A stretch of DNA of 64,000 nucleotides from JALZOC01 sp038320555 (GTDB lineage Bacteria > Acidobacteriota > Vicinamibacteria > Vicinamibacterales > 2-12-FULL-66-21): NCBI GenBank assembly GCA_038320555.1, contig JBBQEJ010000004.1:1-64000 (forward strand), in the 5' to 3' direction. The position numbers and the translations under genes were made by a program. Positions 9,395 through 18,598 of this stretch are shown piece after piece. Every line of letters starts with the position of its first letter. The first letter of the stretch is position 1. Under the pieces are notes generated by a model. That model was not told where the DNA came from and searched no databases. It saw only the letters and a program-made list of their open reading frames with translations.

Positions 9395-12385
9395 ATGTCT
9401 TTCCTCGACCGATTCAAGCCACAACCCAGATGGAAGCACACCGACCCGGCGATCCGCGCCGCGGCGGTTCCGGACATACCGGACGATCCGGAACACCGGG
9501 TCGCGATCGAGGAGCTTGCCACGGCCGATGAAGATGTCCGTGTGCGGACGGCTGCGCTTGCCCGCGTCACAGATGTCACGCTGCTCACGCGTCTCGCGCG
9601 CTCTGAACCGGACGCTGATCTTCGCCGGCAGGTCGCGGACCGTCTGGTCGCGATTGCGACAGCCTTTGCGGACACCGACGCCGATGCTGCACTGGCGCTC
9701 GACGGCCTCAGCGATCCGAAACAGTTTTCAACCATCGCAAAATCCTCTCCCCACGATACTGTCCGGGCCGCCGCGCTCGGCCGGGTCCACGATCCAAAAG
9801 CACTGAGCAGTATCGCGCGGCATGCCGCCGACCCGCAGACCGCGCTCGGGGCCGTGGCGCGCGTCGGCGATCAAGCCGAGCTCCTGAACATCGCGCTCAA
9901 GACCGATCACAAGGACGCCGGGGTTGCCGCGCTCGAAAAATCAGTGGATCTCTCGTCGCCGGACGCTCGCGGCACGCTCGAAAGCGTCGTGAACCGGGCC
10001 AAGAACAAAACGGTCGCGAAACGTGCACGGGCGATCCTCCAGACCTTGGAAGAAGCGGAAGCCGCGAGACGTGCGGCGCTCGAAGCATGGCAGCAGCGCG
10101 TGGCGGCGATCCTTGCGAGCGTCGAAGCGATTGCCGCGGCGCCTTCGCTGCCTGGCGCGACCAGCGCGCTCACAGACGCCGAGGCGGCGTGGCGCGACGT
10201 GGCGTCGAACCCCACGTTCGAGCTCGATCAGGATACGGCCGGGCAGTTTGGCGCGCTGGTAGACACAGCGCGTGCCGCCTTGGCCGCGCACGATCAGCAG
10301 GCGGCGGAGCGCCAGGCGACAGCCGAGCGCAATCTATTACTGCGGACGGCGCGTACCGCGATCTGTGAGCGGCTCGAGCGTGCGCGTTCCGAGGACGCGC
10401 TCGATGAGATTGAGAAGGCACGATCCGAGTGGGAGGGATTGCCAGGCCCGTCCATCCAGGAGATCGAAGACCGGCGGACGCACGAGCGTTTCGAGGAGGC
10501 ATGCCGCCGGGCCGCGGAGCGGCATCAGAACCGGCTCGAACGTGAGCAGATTCACGCGCGCCTCGACGAGCTCTCGACGGAAGCCGAGAGGCTCTCGGCG
10601 GAGGCGCATCCCGCAGGCGGTGCGTGGGAAGCCGTGCACCTGGAATGGGCGGCGCTCTATCCGAAATCCGATGCGCTCGATCCAACGGTCAGCGAACGGT
10701 TCGCGGCGGCCGATGCGCGCGTCCGGCTCCGCGCGGAGGAACGCCGGGCGATGGCCGAGCGGGCGCTGAAGCAGCACAGCCAGCGGCTGGAGCAGTTGAT
10801 CGAGCGCGCCACGTCACGCGCCGCGGCCGAGGACCTGTCGCTTCGCGAGGCGGACCGGATCGCGCGCGAAGTGCGCACCGCGATTGAGGCGCCCCCTGCA
10901 CTGCCCGAACGGGATCAGCACGCTTTTGCGGAGCGGTTGCGCGCCGCTCAGGGCGCGCTGACGCCGAAACTTCACGAGCTCCGCGAGCTGGACGAGTGGA
11001 AGCGCTTCGCGAATGCGGCCGTCCAGGAGGAGCTCATCGCGAAAACGGAGACGCTTCGCGCGAAATACGGTTTCGACACGCCTGAAGGGATCAAACCAGA
11101 CGACGTCGAGAAGGCGGCGCGTGAGCTTCACGAGATCCAGGAGCGCTGGAAACAGGCGGCCGAGGCGCCGCGCACCCAGGCCCAGGCGTTGTGGCATCGC
11201 TATCGGCAGGCCGCCGATCCAATCCAGGCCAAGGCGCGCGAGTTTTTCGCGCAGCGCGTCGAGGAGCGGAAAGGAAATCTGGAGCGCAAGCTTGCCCTCA
11301 TCGAGCGCGCTGAGGCGGTGGCAAACTCGACCGACTGGATCAAAACCGCGGAAGAGCTGAAGAAACTGCAGGCAGAATGGCAGGCGATCGGTCCGGTACC
11401 CCGCCAGGACACGCGGACGACGTGGAAGCGATTCCGCGACGCGTGCGACACGTTCTTCACGCGCCGGAACGCCGACCTCGCGCAGCGCAAGGAAACATGG
11501 TCGGCGAACCAGGCGAAAAAGGAATCGCTCTGCGCGCGCGCCGAAGAGCTCGCCGTCTCCATGGAGTGGGACAGGGCGGGCGCGGAAATCCGCCGGCTCC
11601 AGGCGGAATGGAAGATCGTCGGACCGGTGCGCCGCACCAAATCGGAAGCGTTGTGGCAACGTTTCCGTGCCGCGTGCGATGCCTTCTTCGATCGCTACAA
11701 ACGCAGGGACCAGATCGAGCTCGAGGCGAAACAGGCGGACCGCGAAGCGCTCGTCTCGGAGCTGGAATCGCTGGCGCCTGCCGCCCTCAGCGGCGCGGCC
11801 GAAGTGGACACGCTGGAAGCCGCCGTCGACGCCGCCCCATCGGCGTCGCTGGCAGTTGAAGACACGCCGGCGCTCCTCGAGCGCGTTCGTTCGCTTCGGA
11901 ACCGCTGGAACCAGTCGACGCCCGTCGTGCGGCACGGCGCCGATCCTCTCAGCGCCCGGTTCATGGACGCACTCGAGCGCCTCCTTGCCGGCACACCCGA
12001 CGCGTTCCGGGGAACCGAGCTCGACATCGAGGCCAATCGCCAGAAGATGGTGAAACTCTGCGAACGCGTGGAAGGATTCCTGACCGACGTCGCCGCAACG
12101 CCGGCCAGCTCGTCGCAGACGCTCGCCGCGATGCTGAGGGAGGCCCTCGCTGCCAATACGATCGGCGGTCGCGCCGGCGAGGAAACGAAATGGCGGGCGA
12201 TGGCCGAAGACGTTCGCAGCGCGCAGGCGTCCTGGAGCCGTCTCGGACCGGTCCCGGGCGAAGCCGGCCGTCAACTGGCCGATCGGTTCCATCGCGCGTG
12301 CAGCCGCTTCTTCGATCAGTTCCGCCGGCACATGCCGCAGCAGGAGCCGGTCGCACGCCGCGGCAAGCCGGTCGGCGTGAGGTAG
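9395..12385 (+). CDS. Long DUF349 domain protein with N-terminal HEAT-like repeats
   Basis: The protein has 996 residues and is almost wholly helical. Residues 1-230 are Ala-rich HEAT-like repeats. The rest is coiled coil interrupted by several DUF349 units. Their conserved W..F...D.FF cores show as TTWKRFRDACDTFFTRRN, ALWQRFRAACDAFFDRY and QLADRFHRACSRFF. DUF349 proteins are cytosolic and, in some bacteria, linked to nucleic-acid binding. No function can be given here. It is considerably longer than a plain DUF349 protein. The Glu/Arg-rich sequence yields a 505-residue antisense ORF that is only a shadow. Confidence 0.85.
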   Translation: MSFLDRFKPQPRWKHTDPAIRAAAVPDIPDDPEHRVAIEELATADEDVRVRTAALARVTDVTLLTRLARSEPDADLRRQVADRLVAIATAFADTDADAALALDGLSDPKQFSTIAKSSPHDTVRAAALGRVHDPKALSSIARHAADPQTALGAVARVGDQAELLNIALKTDHKDAGVAALEKSVDLSSPDARGTLESVVNRAKNKTVAKRARAILQTLEEAEAARRAALEAWQQRVAAILASVEAIAAAPSLPGATSALTDAEAAWRDVASNPTFELDQDTAGQFGALVDTARAALAAHDQQAAERQATAERNLLLRTARTAICERLERARSEDALDEIEKARSEWEGLPGPSIQEIEDRRTHERFEEACRRAAERHQNRLEREQIHARLDELSTEAERLSAEAHPAGGAWEAVHLEWAALYPKSDALDPTVSERFAAADARVRLRAEERRAMAERALKQHSQRLEQLIERATSRAAAEDLSLREADRIAREVRTAIEAPPALPERDQHAFAERLRAAQGALTPKLHELRELDEWKRFANAAVQEELIAKTETLRAKYGFDTPEGIKPDDVEKAARELHEIQERWKQAAEAPRTQAQALWHRYRQAADPIQAKAREFFAQRVEERKGNLERKLALIERAEAVANSTDWIKTAEELKKLQAEWQAIGPVPRQDTRTTWKRFRDACDTFFTRRNADLAQRKETWSANQAKKESLCARAEELAVSMEWDRAGAEIRRLQAEWKIVGPVRRTKSEALWQRFRAACDAFFDRYKRRDQIELEAKQADREALVSELESLAPAALSGAAEVDTLEAAVDAAPSASLAVEDTPALLERVRSLRNRWNQSTPVVRHGADPLSARFMDALERLLAGTPDAFRGTELDIEANRQKMVKLCERVEGFLTDVAATPASSSQTLAAMLREALAANTIGGRAGEETKWRAMAEDVRSAQASWSRLGPVPGEAGRQLADRFHRACSRFFDQFRRHMPQQEPVARRGKPVGVR

Positions 12386-12409
12386 GGCTTAGGATTCCGG
12401 GCTCAAAGT

Positions 12410-14110
12410 TCAGGGTTTCTTGTAGAGAATCTTTCCGCCCACGATCGTGTAGATGATCTGCACGGTGGGGATCTCATCTTCCGCAATGGTCGTGATGTCT
12501 TTCGACAGCACGGTCATGTCGGCCAGTTTTCCAACCTTCAACGACCCCCGCGACGATTCCTCGAACGCCGCATAGGCCCCATTGAGCGTGTAGGATTTCA
12601 GCGCCTCCATCCGGCTCATACGCTGATCGGGATAGAACACACGTCCGTCCTTCGTCTTCCGGCTGACGGTCGCGTAGTAGTTCGCGATCGGATCGATGTC
12701 TTCGACCGGCGCGTCGGTGCCGTTACTGACGACGGCGCCGCTCTTCATCAACTTCTGCCACACGTAGGCCCCCTCTTCGGCGCGCTTCGCGCCAAGCCGC
12801 TCGGCGACGTACGGAGCATCCGACGTGCAGTGAATCCCCTGCATCGACGCGATCACACCGAGTTGCCCGAAACGCGGAATGTCCTGAAGGGACAGGTGCT
12901 GCGCGTGCTCGACGCGCCACCGCAGATCGTGCTTCGCCGCGTTGGTCTTGAAGGCCTGTTCGAAGATGTTCAGCGTCTCCCGATTGGCGCGATCGCCGAT
13001 GGCGTGCACGCAAAACTGGTAATCGTTGGCCATGGCGAGCCGGGCGGTCTCGGCGATGTCTGCGACGTTGGCCGTATTGAGGCCGACGCTGTCGGGCTTG
13101 TCGGTGTAGGGCTCGAGCAGCCACGCCCCCCGCGAGCCGAGGGCACCGTCGATCTGCCGCTTGATCGCGCGCACGGTTAGATGACCGTTGCCATAGTCAA
13201 TCGTGCGGTACTTGGCGAGCAGCGGCGCTTCGCGCTCATTGCCCTCGCGCACCATCACCCACAGACGGAGCCCGATCTTCCCTTCATCGATCATCTGCTT
13301 CATCAGATCGATGGTCGCGAACGACGACCCGGCGTCCTGGAACGAGGTCACGCCCTTCGATAACGCCTCCTGCGAGGCCAGCTCCAGCGCCTTGCGCGGA
13401 CGCGACGGATCGCCACGGCCGGTATGCACGAGCCCGGACGCCGTTTCGCGGAGCAGGCCGGTCGGGTTGCCGCCGGCGTCCTTCAGGATTTCTCCCCCTG
13501 GCGGATTGGGCGTGGAACGGTTGATGTCCGAGACTTCCATCGCCTTCGCGTTGACAAAGCTCGCATGGCCGCTCGCATGGGTCAGAAGCACGGGGTTGTT
13601 GGGCGACACCGCGTCGAGCGAAGCGTGCGTGGGAAAGCCTTCGACGTTCGGATTCGGGCGCGACGTCCACTTTTCCTGGTGCCAGCCGCGGCCGATGATC
13701 CACTCGCCCGGCTTGGCGCCCTTCGCCGCTTCGGCGACCATGGTCACGATCTGAGCCCAGCTCGTCGCCGGCATCAATTTCAGGCTGAGCTGTGCTTCTC
13801 CGACGCCTGTGAAATGACCATGCCCTTCGACGAATCCGGGGATGACGAGCCGCCCTTTCAGGTCTACGACCTGCGTCGTCGGACCAACGAACGGCTCCAT
13901 GTCGACGGCACGGCCGAGCGCGATGATGCGAGCCCCGCGTACGGCGACGGCCGGCGCCTCGGGCAGAGAGTCCTCGACGGTGACAACTTTGCCGTTGGTC
14001 AGCACCAGATCGGCCGGCTGCACCGGCTGCTGCTGGTGCGGCGCCGCTGCGGCCGACAGAACGATCAGGGTAAGCAGAACGACGAAGGTGACAGTTGAGT
14101 TGCGGGTCAA
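12410..14110 (-). CDS. Secreted amidohydrolase, YtcJ-like (amidohydrolase 3)
   Basis: The protein has about 566 residues. The TTG at 14110 is chosen: AGGAG lies 7 nt before it and the first residues then form a signal peptide (VTFVVLLTLIVLSAAAA). A longer frame to 14194 would read through a repeat. The metal-dependent hydrolase fold shows LVLTNGKVVTVED at the start, PGFVEGHGHF (metal-binding HxH) near residue 95, GRGWHQEKW, and the C-terminal GTDAPVEDIDP and KVGKLADMTVLS. It is periplasmic or lipid-anchored; the substrate is an unknown amide or cyclic compound. The gene lies downstream of another amidohydrolase on the same strand. Confidence 0.9.
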   Translation of the reverse strand: MTRNSTVTFVVLLTLIVLSAAAAPHQQQPVQPADLVLTNGKVVTVEDSLPEAPAVAVRGARIIALGRAVDMEPFVGPTTQVVDLKGRLVIPGFVEGHGHFTGVGEAQLSLKLMPATSWAQIVTMVAEAAKGAKPGEWIIGRGWHQEKWTSRPNPNVEGFPTHASLDAVSPNNPVLLTHASGHASFVNAKAMEVSDINRSTPNPPGGEILKDAGGNPTGLLRETASGLVHTGRGDPSRPRKALELASQEALSKGVTSFQDAGSSFATIDLMKQMIDEGKIGLRLWVMVREGNEREAPLLAKYRTIDYGNGHLTVRAIKRQIDGALGSRGAWLLEPYTDKPDSVGLNTANVADIAETARLAMANDYQFCVHAIGDRANRETLNIFEQAFKTNAAKHDLRWRVEHAQHLSLQDIPRFGQLGVIASMQGIHCTSDAPYVAERLGAKRAEEGAYVWQKLMKSGAVVSNGTDAPVEDIDPIANYYATVSRKTKDGRVFYPDQRMSRMEALKSYTLNGAYAAFEESSRGSLKVGKLADMTVLSKDITTIAEDEIPTVQIIYTIVGGKILYKKP

Positions 14111-14120
14111 ATGAGTGCTC

Positions 14121-14275
14121 CTGGAGCTAACGGAGTGGGCTGAGACAACTGAGGTCGTTGGCCACAGAGTCAACAGAGCCAGCAGAGTAAACACCCTTAT
14201 TGCCTCCGTTAGCTCCGTTGGCTCCGTGGTGAGTGTTCTCCGCTGCCTCCCCGAGACTCCGCTAACTCATCCCGG
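14121..14275. repeat. Palindromic intergenic element, family B copy 1 (CCACAGAGT...)
   Basis: The long imperfect inverted repeat has outer arms GGAGCTAACGGAG / CTCCGCTAACTC, mid arms GCCACAGAGTCAACAGAG / CTCCGTTGGCTCCGTGG and an AT-richer loop. The right arm runs into the stop codon of the next gene. Copies 2 and 3 are at 15645-15800 and 56916-57122. Confidence 0.65.
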
Positions 14276-15169
14276 AAACAACCGATCGAAGTTTCCGCCA
14301 AAAATCTTGTGCCGATCCTCCTCAGCGGCGCCGATCGTGCGCAGCGCAGCGTCCTGCGCGGCATAGATCGGATGCTGCCAGCCGCGGGGGAAGAACGACG
14401 AGTCTGTTCCGAACAGGATTCGTTCGGGACCCGCGATGTCGAGCGCCTGTCGGAAGAGCTGTTCCAAAGTGAGTCCGGGATAGTACTTCATCCACCCGTT
14501 CGAGCTCGAGGTGTCGAGATGAATCGTGCCGCATTGCTCGACGGCCATCAGAGCTTCCCGCAGCATCCCCGCGCCGAAGTGGGGCACAATGACCGGCACG
14601 GCTGGAAAACGCGACGCCACGGCGGCGAGTGCGAGCGGATCGCCGCACCGCAAGTCGAACGGCGAGGGCAGCCCGAGTTTCTTCCTGACGCCGACTGTCA
14701 GGACGCCGCAATGCACGAACACGACGGCGCCGTGATCCGCGGCCGCCGTAAAAACGTCCTTCAACCGCTCATCGTCCAGACGGAACCCGTGCATGGCCGG
14801 AAAGAGGCAAATGCCGCGCAGGCCCTGCTCGCCAAGCGCGCGCGCGAGCCGCCCGGGGACATCCCCGCCAGCAGGATTGAACATGAAGAATCCGACGAAG
14901 CGGGACCTGTGGCGGCCGACGGCTGTGGCGACCGAATCCTCGTCCCCTGGAATGCTCGCGATGATCGCAGCCCGTGCGACGCCGCGCCAGTCGAGCTCGG
15001 CGACCCAGCGATCGGCCAGCTCGGCGGCGCTGCCCGGATCCTGCCAGCCGAGGCGCTGCGATACTGCTGCCGCGCGGTTGGTGTCAGGAAAGCCGGTCAC
15101 CCCCGTGGTCAGCAGCTCCAGAAAACGGCTCGAGAAGAAATGGCAATGAGCGTCGCAGATCCGCATCAT
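14267..15169 (-). CDS. Amidohydrolase 2 family (TIM-barrel metal-dependent hydrolase)
   Basis: The protein has 300 residues. ICDAHCHFF gives the first HxH, FVHCGVL a barrel His, PHFGAG another metal-site His and ILFGTDSSFF the conserved Asp, in the order of the PF04909 family (decarboxylases and lactonases). It is cytosolic, substrate unknown. Adjacent ATGs at 15169 and 15166 are candidate starts. Both fall inside the first codons of the divergent phosphodiesterase gene, so the two genes overlap head-to-head by about 30 bp. The longer frame to 15421 overlaps that gene fully and is rejected. Confidence 0.85.
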   Translation of the reverse strand: MMRICDAHCHFFSSRFLELLTTGVTGFPDTNRAAAVSQRLGWQDPGSAAELADRWVAELDWRGVARAAIIASIPGDEDSVATAVGRHRSRFVGFFMFNPAGGDVPGRLARALGEQGLRGICLFPAMHGFRLDDERLKDVFTAAADHGAVVFVHCGVLTVGVRKKLGLPSPFDLRCGDPLALAAVASRFPAVPVIVPHFGAGMLREALMAVEQCGTIHLDTSSSNGWMKYYPGLTLEQLFRQALDIAGPERILFGTDSSFFPRGWQHPIYAAQDAALRTIGAAEEDRHKIFGGNFDRLFPG

Positions 15170-15643
15170 CAGAAGGCCATCATAGTCGGCCTCGTGTCGG
15201 ACACGCACGGTCTCGTCCGCGTCGGCCTGTTCGAGGCGCTGGCGGGCGTTTCGCAGATTCTGCATGCGGGAGATGTCGGTGGCCGCTCGGTCCTCGATAC
15301 ACTCCGTAGCATCGCGCCGGTCCAGGCCGTCTGCGGCAACGTCGATCCACTCGACGGAAGGCTGCCCGACGAACTCGCGCTCGAGGCCGGCGGCCTCACC
15401 ATTCACGTGAGCCACGGACACGAGCTAGGCAACCCGACGCCCGCAAAGCTCCTGTCGTCCTACTCGGCAGACATCCTGATCTACGGGCACACGCACAAGG
15501 CGCTCGTCGAGCGCAAAGGGAATCGTCTGGTCATCAATCCCGGCGCCGCGGGACCGAGACGCTTCGATCTCCATCCATCAATCGCCAGGCTGACAATTGC
15601 CGACGGACGCGCGGAGGTTCAAATCGTGACGCTCGACGCGTAA
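15140..15643 (+). CDS. Metallophosphoesterase, YfcE/MJ0936 family
   Basis: The protein has 167 residues. All five metal-site blocks are present: GLVSDTHG, HAGDVGG, VCGNVD, HVSHGHELG and YGHTHK. It is a small cytosolic phosphodiesterase. The ATG at 15140 or 15146 follows a weak GAGAAGAA. The 5' end overlaps the 5' end of the divergent amidohydrolase gene, which limits promoter space to within the two coding regions. Confidence 0.9.
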   Translation: MAMSVADPHHQKAIIVGLVSDTHGLVRVGLFEALAGVSQILHAGDVGGRSVLDTLRSIAPVQAVCGNVDPLDGRLPDELALEAGGLTIHVSHGHELGNPTPAKLLSSYSADILIYGHTHKALVERKGNRLVINPGAAGPRRFDLHPSIARLTIADGRAEVQIVTLDA

Positions 15644-15644
15644 C

Positions 15645-15800
15645 GAGAGAGCGGAGACAAGACAAACGAGAGAGTGGAGATCTTTCAACCACAGAGTGAA
15701 CAGAGTTAGCTGAGAAAGAAAGATTTGGCTCTGCTTACTCCGCCGTCTCTGTGGTGATTCACTCTGCTGTTTCGTGCGGTGAAGACAACTCCGCTCCCTC
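15645..15800. repeat. Palindromic intergenic element, family B copy 2
   Basis: Arms GAGAGAGCGGAG / CTCCGCTCCCTC enclose CCACAGAGTGAACAGAG / CTCTGTGGTGATTCACTCTG. It fills the entire gap between the convergent phosphodiesterase and response-regulator genes and touches the latter's stop codon. It is a plausible bidirectional transcription end. Confidence 0.65.
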
Positions 15801-16480
15801 TACCCCGCGAACTTGTAACCCATTCCGTGGATCGTGAGGACGTGCTGGGGGTGCCGGGGGTTGGGCTCGATCTTCTGGCGCAGCCACGCCACATGGACAT
15901 CGACGGTGCGGGTCGAAGGCGTCGAGTTGTAGCCCCAGACTTCATTCAGGAGCTCCTCGCGTGTAAGGGTAGCGCCGCGATGTTCGATGAAGTACTTGAG
16001 CAGTTGAAATTCGCGTGCGGAGAGCTCGAGCGGCGCGCCGGCCCTGGTGACTTCAGCCCGCCGGAAGTCCACCCGGACATCGCCGAACTGATAACCCTCG
16101 GAGGGATGGGCCGTCGCAGGCGCCCGGCGGAGCTTGGCTTCGATGCGCGCGAGCAATTCGACCATCTCGAACGGCTTCGTCACATAATCGTCGGCGCCGA
16201 GCTTGAGCCCCACGACCTTGTCGACGATCTGTCCCTTGGCCGTCAGCATGATGACCGGCGTGTCAACGCCGCGCTTGCGGAGGTCGCGCAGCACGTCGAA
16301 CCCGTTCAGGCGCGGCAGCATCACGTCGAGCAGCACGAGGTCGAACGCTTCGCCGGCGGCGCGTTCGAGCCCGCTTTCGCCGTCGCGGCTCGTCTCGACC
16401 AGATACCCCTCGCGCGTGAGGCGATCGCGAAGCGTGAGCACCAGACCGGGTTCGTCTTCGATGAGGAGCAGCCGCTTCAC
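15800..16480 (-). CDS. OmpR/PhoB-family response regulator
   Basis: The protein has 226 residues. The receiver domain has IEDEPG (acid pair), phospho-acceptor Asp52 in LVLLDVMLP and Lys in MLTAKG. The C-terminal winged helix has LSAREFQLLKYFIEH and STRTVDVHVAWLRQKIE. The ATG overlaps the stop of the kinase gene (ATGA, 16477-16480), so both form a coupled two-component operon, kinase first. Target genes are unknown; the LolA-like/TonB locus begins beyond the divergent start of the kinase. Confidence 0.95.
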   Translation of the reverse strand: MKRLLLIEDEPGLVLTLRDRLTREGYLVETSRDGESGLERAAGEAFDLVLLDVMLPRLNGFDVLRDLRKRGVDTPVIMLTAKGQIVDKVVGLKLGADDYVTKPFEMVELLARIEAKLRRAPATAHPSEGYQFGDVRVDFRRAEVTRAGAPLELSAREFQLLKYFIEHRGATLTREELLNEVWGYNSTPSTRTVDVHVAWLRQKIEPNPRHPQHVLTIHGMGYKFAG

Positions 16481-17814
16481 GCGCGGGATCCGTGCGCCTC
16501 GGACAACGCCGCGCGCCCGACCGGCTCTTGGCTCGCGGCGGGAAGGACAACGGTGAATTGACTGCCCGATCCCGGGGCGCTTTGAACGGTGATCCGTCCG
16601 CCGTGCGCTTCGACGATACGCTTGACGAGACTCAAGCCGAGGCCCGCACCTTGAATCTGCGCCGCGATGACGTCCGGGGCGCGATAGAACGGTTCGAAAA
16701 TCCGGGCCTGATCGGCCGGCGCGATCCCGATCCCGCGATCGGCGATCGTCACGAACACTTCGCGGCCCGCCTGATGCGCGCGAACGCCGATCCAGGCTCC
16801 CGTCCCTCCGTACTTGATGGCGTTGGCCACCAGATTCTGGAACACGCGGCGCAGGGCCGCCTCGTCGCCGAGCACCGGCGGGAGCCGATCCGCGACGTCG
16901 TATTCAACCTGGATCCGCGCGGGGTCGACGAGCGACCGGAAGGAGTCGACGATCTCGTGAAGCATTGCGGAGATGGCAACCGGCCGGAGCGCAAAGCCCC
17001 GTTGTCCTGACTCGATGCCGGCGAACTCCAGGATCTGCTCCACCATCTCGGTCAGCCGCCGTCCCTCGTTCCGCACGAGGTCGCCGTACTTGCGAATCTG
17101 CTCCTCGTCGCGCACGACCCCGTCGGCGAGGTTCTCGCCGGCCGATCGAATCACGGCAAGCGGCGTTCGTAATTCATGCGACACGGCGGCGACAAACTCC
17201 ATCTGCTGGCGGGCGAGCTCCTGCGCCCGTCGCGTCGAGAACACCAGCAGTCCCATGCTGGCGCCGAGGACGGCGAGGATGCTCGAGCTGACGATCAGAT
17301 TGCGGCGGCGAGCCGCATTGACCGCGCGCTCGAGCGATCCTGAAGGATGGATCACGAGCAATCGCCAGCGCGGCGTTCCCGGTCCGGTCGTCCGGGTCGC
17401 GGCAGCCGCAGCAGCCGACGCTGCCATAGAGCCCACCGGGCCATTCTGCTGAACGATGATCGACAGGGGGCCCGTCTCCCGCATGGTCAACGTTCCCTTG
17501 GGGCCGGGTGGAAGCACGATCTGCCCGTGAACCGTCGAGCGGCCTCCTCTTGGCCGCGGCGTGGTCGTGGTGATCGATGTAAACCGGCGAATCTCCGAGG
17601 CAATCGACCCGAAGTCCTGCATTCGAACCTGGAACAGATCGACCGCGGCGTCCACCTTTGCCTCCGGCCTGGGCGAGAAGCCACTGGTCGAGTGGTAGAC
17701 AGGCTCACGGTCGGCAAGGCTCACGACGGCCAGCTGGTAATCAAAGCCGTCCCCCGTCTGCCGGAAGTGCTGCTGCGCAAGCGCGGGCAACATGTCGTTC
17801 GTGGATGTAGTCAC
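16477..17814 (-). CDS. Sensor histidine kinase, C-terminal fragment (frameshifted gene)
   Basis: This fragment of 445 residues holds the second half of the sensor region and a membrane helix (LIVSSSILAVLGASMGLLVF). Then come the phospho-acceptor His in AAVSHELRTPLAVI, the N box NLVANAIKYGG, and G boxes DRGIGI and GAGLGLSLVKRIVEAHGG. The catalytic parts are intact. True coding homology begins at about NDMLPALAQQHF, which continues the reading of the upstream fragment after a one-base shift near 17803. The first residues of this open frame are therefore not a natural start. It partners the adjacent response regulator. Confidence 0.88.
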   Translation of the reverse strand: MTTSTNDMLPALAQQHFRQTGDGFDYQLAVVSLADREPVYHSTSGFSPRPEAKVDAAVDLFQVRMQDFGSIASEIRRFTSITTTTPRPRGGRSTVHGQIVLPPGPKGTLTMRETGPLSIIVQQNGPVGSMAASAAAAAATRTTGPGTPRWRLLVIHPSGSLERAVNAARRRNLIVSSSILAVLGASMGLLVFSTRRAQELARQQMEFVAAVSHELRTPLAVIRSAGENLADGVVRDEEQIRKYGDLVRNEGRRLTEMVEQILEFAGIESGQRGFALRPVAISAMLHEIVDSFRSLVDPARIQVEYDVADRLPPVLGDEAALRRVFQNLVANAIKYGGTGAWIGVRAHQAGREVFVTIADRGIGIAPADQARIFEPFYRAPDVIAAQIQGAGLGLSLVKRIVEAHGGRITVQSAPGSGSQFTVVLPAASQEPVGRAALSEAHGSRA

Positions 17815-18412
17815 GATCTATCAACAGCACCGTGTACGACATCCCCGGCGACATGCGCACGTCGGCCCGTCCTGGATGCTCGCTGAAGAAAATCATGGGA
17901 GTGGGAATCAGGAGTGCCGGGACGCTGTCCCAGATCGGCGAGGGCATCGTACGCACAAAAAACGTTCCGGCCGGCGTCGTCTCATACCGGGCGCCGAGCT
18001 GTACGCGGATCGGTTCCATGGCGGCCGGCCATGTCACCGGTTCCAGCGCGTGGGTGCCCGGGTTGAATCGTTGCAGGGCCGGATCCAGATCCGAGCCGAT
18101 GGTGTAGACCTCTTTGATCAGGCGCGGGTAGCGCGATGTCGCCTGCCACCGGTCGTACCGAATCGTTACACGCGACGCCAGATCCTCTGTGGCTTGCGGA
18201 TCAACCTGAAACAGCAGGTACGCGCGCGTGAGTTCGGCGTCGAAATCCTGCGCAAACCCTGACGCGCGCGTGTTCAGCGTGGCGCGCATGCGATCACGTT
18301 CGGCATCGCTGATGCGGCCGAGCCACTTGTACTGGAGCGTCGCGAGCAGTGCGATCAGTCCCAGCAAGGCGAGCGCGACGGCGAACATCGGCAGCCTGAA
18401 TCGACCTCGCAT
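17741..18412 (-). CDS. Sensor histidine kinase, N-terminal fragment (frameshifted gene)
   Basis: The fragment has 223 residues: a first membrane helix (FAVALALLGLIALLATLQYKW), a Glu/Arg-rich periplasmic helix and an extracytoplasmic sensor segment ending VLLIDRDYIHE. The last 17 or so residues are out of frame. Reading is restored in the overlapping 16477-17814 frame by a net one-base change around 17800-17806. The ATG at 18412 lies 6 nt after a TAGACT hexamer. It is either a sequencing error or a real inactivation. Confidence 0.82.
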   Translation of the reverse strand: MRGRFRLPMFAVALALLGLIALLATLQYKWLGRISDAERDRMRATLNTRASGFAQDFDAELTRAYLLFQVDPQATEDLASRVTIRYDRWQATSRYPRLIKEVYTIGSDLDPALQRFNPGTHALEPVTWPAAMEPIRVQLGARYETTPAGTFFVRTMPSPIWDSVPALLIPTPMIFFSEHPGRADVRMSPGMSYTVLLIDRDYIHERHVARACAAALPADGGRL

Positions 18413-18418
18413 GGGCCG

Positions 18419-18424
18419 AGTCTA
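18419..18424 (-). promoter_or_regulatory. -10 box TAGACT, leaderless start for kinase/regulator operon
   Basis: The hexamer ends 6 nt before the ATG at 18412. No Shine-Dalgarno is present. Confidence 0.45.
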
Positions 18425-18546
18425 GCACGCAGATTCGCTGGTCTCCTCCTGGAGCCACGAGGTTTTACGTCCTGAACAATCTCTTTGCGCCCACTTAACC
18501 ATCGCGGCGCGTGGAACAACGATCATCGTACGACCGATCGCAGGTC

Positions 18547-18566
18547 CTTCCGCCTAAAGGCGGAAG
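18547..18566. repeat. Perfect 8-bp hairpin CTTCCGCC-TAAA-GGCGGAAG
   Basis: A 4-nt loop is closed by a perfect 8-bp stem in the leader of the LolA-like gene. A partial third copy (AGCGGAAGG) follows at 18572-18580. From memory this motif recurs in acidobacterial genomes as a short dispersed repeat; within this window it is seen once. Confidence 0.5.
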
Positions 18567-18598
18567 CCACAAGCGGAAGGTGGAGGAGAAGACCACAG

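Noticed and set aside
10814..12331. 505-residue antisense ORF in the DUF349 gene
   Set aside because: It mirrors the codons of the long helical protein and has no recognisable motif.
12410..14194. ATG-like start at 14194 for the amidohydrolase
   Set aside because: It reads through a family B palindrome; TTG at 14110 has a Shine-Dalgarno and yields a signal peptide.
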